DNA from: Bacillota bacterium
GTDB lineage: Bacteria; Bacillota; Dehalobacteriia; UBA4068; UBA4997
Direction of reading: 5' to 3'
Assembly (NCBI GenBank): GCA_017398165.1
Contig: JAFQHB010000076.1
Coordinates: forward strand, 1-6,200
DNA length: 6,200 nt
Part shown: in pieces, positions 5,601 through 6,200 of the stretch
How the letters are laid out: each line of letters begins with the position of its first letter
Position numbering within the stretch: position 1 is the stretch's first letter
Translations under genes and position numbers: made by a program
The notes under the pieces: generated by a model
What the model saw: only the letters and a program-made list of their open reading frames with translations
What the model was told of the DNA's origin: nothing
Database searches by the model: none

Positions 5601-6200
5601 AACATTGCTCTGTATGTAATGAAGTTTTGGAAGCACAGACAGAGGTTGCTGCGTTGGGTCATACCGAGGTAGTTGATGCAGCGGTAGAGCCTACTTGTAC
5701 TGAAACAGGTCTGACCGAGGGTAAACATTGCTCTGTATGTAATGAAGTTTTGGTAGCGCAGGAAGTAGTTGCTGCGCTGGGTCATAAAGCTGGTCCGGAT
5801 GCTACTTGTACGGAGGATCAGGTTTGTACAGTCTGTGGTGCAGAATTGAAAACTGCCGATGGACATCATGAGGTAGTGGATGCGGCAGTAGAGCCTAATT
5901 GTACTGAAACGGGTTTGACCGAGGGCAAACATTGTTTGGTATGTAATACGGTTTTGGCAGCACAGGAAGTAGTGCCGGCACTGGGTCATGATGAGGTAAG
6001 TCATAATGGCAAGTCTGCTACTTGTACTGAAGTTGGCTGGGATTCGTATGTGACCTGCTCGAGATGTGATTATACTACTTATGTAGAAATCCCGGCTGTC
6101 GGTCATACTGAGGTAATTGATGCGGCAGTAGCACCTACATGTATTGAAACGGGTCTGACCCAAGGCAAGCACTGCTCTGTATGTAATGAAGTTTTGGAAG
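2621..6200 (+). CDS. Large secreted multidomain protein with tandem Cys/His modules, C-terminus beyond the window
   Basis: The frame runs without a stop from ATG 2621 to the right edge: 1193 codons, C-terminus not seen. GGGGGA (2608-2613) lies 7 bases before this ATG; an in-frame ATG at 2606 is less well placed. Domains in order: signal peptide 1-28 (basic start, hydrophobic core, IALA cleavage site before DEA); acidic, mostly helical segment about 29-125; beta-rich module about 134-258 with GFWGIGASAKTATITITN (161-178); divergent InlB B-repeat-like domain about 272-330 (FLCWVDD, ending MTIKAVF); beta-rich region about 345-815, including FDDLNEA (376-382) and TLPAGEYTIPAGVTLLIPF (402-420), which resembles a beta-helix; then Cys/His modules from W818 to the edge. 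The protein is exported and is probably a surface or adhesin-like molecule. An anchor, if any, lies outside the window. I recognise the module types from gut clostridial proteins but know no proven function. GC content drops strongly after about codon 150, which suggests mosaic origin. Confidence 0.9.
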   Translation, partial: MKNFCKSGLVVFLVLALGMLMLPTIALADEASGDLLAEVQADMDAILEDYYIEVGMAEDEIAYVIQTADYSGKANPMDAINALEQKAAGLTEDELAQLQDYESTATFVAFYDVLDQMMTPMAVASSGTYEPVEGVTVGVSGAADDSMSNGAVKVTAKGSAGFWGIGASAKTATITITNSSNTNAELSFDWKATDVNSLSIDGNQYAELDGSFSKMVKAGENFTITITTAKNNTENKLEMSNFNLSAATSFDVTFVFDMSLGSVKVADNTISDGDKVEVSPNGSRIVASANANSKFLCWVDDADNKILSTEDEFTLLATKSENMTIKAVFIDKASESPWFMIGKPEAYHYESTYDLVLFKGTATEFDYYAIKDGYLFDDLNEAAAAAKEHSANKAIVLMNDATLPAGEYTIPAGVTLLIPFDDANTMYTTAAVSTDSYDKPKAYRTLKLANGANLTVNGAMSVSAKHRYAQSAKEGGSPTGAVGFVEMQSGSNITVNDGAALYAYGFVTGSGNVIAKAGASVYENFQFHDFRGGNATTGIKNGVFPLSQYYVQNIEVPLTIYAGAKEYSYTTIYMSNADFGAAVDFIGGSGAMFYLESGYVTKKYDGSKDRLIIDSYGDMSLSSIEMKIGPAGVGVDMDSADYELPINGNITVRVNEGTVNIAQDIAMLPGAEIYIADGAACKLGNGYNVYVYDADEWGDYCGSTNKPFFSVPYAPGQTHTRTVADLKDALIEVAGTMDASEGYLYTTAGGANIYGSSTGVAKIKAGSQEVTYQATQTSNEISDYPKIPITPAKLKNADGTYLLSGTGTYNYYSTKGKWVCENHTPGEEATCTDAQTCTVCGEVVTAANGHTEVVDAAVAPTCSATGLTEGKHCSVCNEVIVKQEVVDALGHTEVIDAAVAADCTKAGKTEGKHCSVCNEVIVKQEVVDALGHTEVVDAAVDATCIATGLTEGKHCSVCNEVLEAQTEVAALGHTEVVDAAVEPTCTETGLTEGKHCSVCNEVLEAQTEVAALGHTEVVDAAVEPTCTETGLTEGKHCSVCNEVLVAQEVVAALGHKAGPDATCTEDQVCTVCGAELKTADGHHEVVDAAVEPNCTETGLTEGKHCLVCNTVLAAQEVVPALGHDEVSHNGKSATCTEVGWDSYVTCSRCDYTTYVEIPAVGHTEVIDAAVAPTCIETGLTQGKHCSVCNEVLE
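3434..3610 (+). other. Divergent InlB B-repeat-like domain within the secreted protein
   Basis: Residues about 272-330 follow the pattern of the bacterial divergent InlB B-repeat family: a strand around KVEVSPNG, a short strand IVASAN, the central FxxW (KFLCWVDD), a turn, then STEDEFTLLA and the closing MTIKAVF. In many Bacillota surface proteins such units are stalk or spacer domains of about 60-70 residues. Only one copy is seen here. The family call rests on the motif pattern alone. Confidence 0.6.
5072..6200 (+). repeat. In-frame tandem repeats encoding 41-residue Cys/His modules
   Basis: The modules begin at Gly-His dipeptides at 5165, 5288, 5411, 5534, 5657, 5780, 5861, 5984 and 6101. 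The first five periods are exactly 123 bases (41 residues). Then come 81 bases (27 residues), 123, 117 (39 residues) and a unit cut by the window end. A 27-residue unit also precedes the array (His823 to His850). A typical unit reads GHTEVVDAAV, then Cys at position 14, GLTEGKHC with His24 and Cys25, and SVCNEV with Cys28. The recurring Cys14, Cys25, Cys28 and neighbouring His residues look like a metal site or paired disulfides. Such repeats are common in secreted proteins of gut Bacillota, but I know of no established role. The array is protein-coding throughout and has no spacers. Confidence 0.92.

Noticed and set aside
4484..6172. Long minus-strand open frame (562 codons) with apparent internal repeats
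   Set aside because: Its repeats mirror the 123-base repeats of the plus-strand gene. The plus frame has a signal peptide, a ribosome binding site and conserved Cys/His motifs; the minus frame has no plausible start context.
5165..6200. CRISPR array
   Set aside because: The 123-base periods are in-frame coding repeats that abut directly, with no unique spacers and no cas genes nearby.

Overview
The window looks like chromosomal DNA from a Bacillota (Firmicutes) bacterium, probably an anaerobe. The main reasons are the adjacent genes ricT (PSP1 domain), yabA and a YabB-type methyltransferase, the purine-rich ribosome binding sites, and a secreted repeat protein of a kind common in gut clostridia and their relatives. 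YabA is essentially a Bacillota protein. I cannot fix the family or genus from this sequence.

Left part (1-2175, minus strand). Read right to left, three tightly packed genes form an operon: ricT (2175-1087), yabA (1103-831, TTG start overlapping the ricT stop) and a tRNA adenine-N6 methyltransferase of the TrmN6/YabB family (844-197, overlapping the end of yabA). After a 62-base gap comes the 5' end of an SRPBCC/START-like gene that leaves the window at base 1. In Bacillus subtilis the matching order is holB-yaaT(ricT)-yabA-yabB. Here nothing like holB lies upstream of ricT. This block is very GC-rich, and its high GC opens many long shadow frames.

Middle (2176-2620). This is a divergent intergenic region without a convincing gene. 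It holds a good sigma-A-type promoter for the rightward gene (TTGTAT-17-TATAAT, 2404-2432), a leader of about 180 bases with small inverted repeats, and a 7-bp hairpin just before a GGGGGA ribosome binding site.

Right part (2621-6200, plus strand). One uninterrupted reading frame, still open at the window edge (1193 codons visible), encodes a large secreted protein. In order it shows a signal peptide, an acidic helical segment, a beta-rich module with a GFWGIG signature, a divergent InlB B-repeat-like domain, a long beta-rich region resembling a beta-helix or adhesin stalk, and a tandem array of 41-residue Cys/His modules that continues past the window end. Base composition falls sharply inside the gene, from about 57% GC near the 5' end to about 30% in the middle (hand counts of single 60-base lines). 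This suggests a mosaic or transferred origin.

The two halves look functionally unrelated: a housekeeping operon (RNA processing and signalling complex, replication initiation control, tRNA modification) next to an accessory surface or secreted protein. I found no CRISPR array, insertion sequence, tRNA or rRNA.
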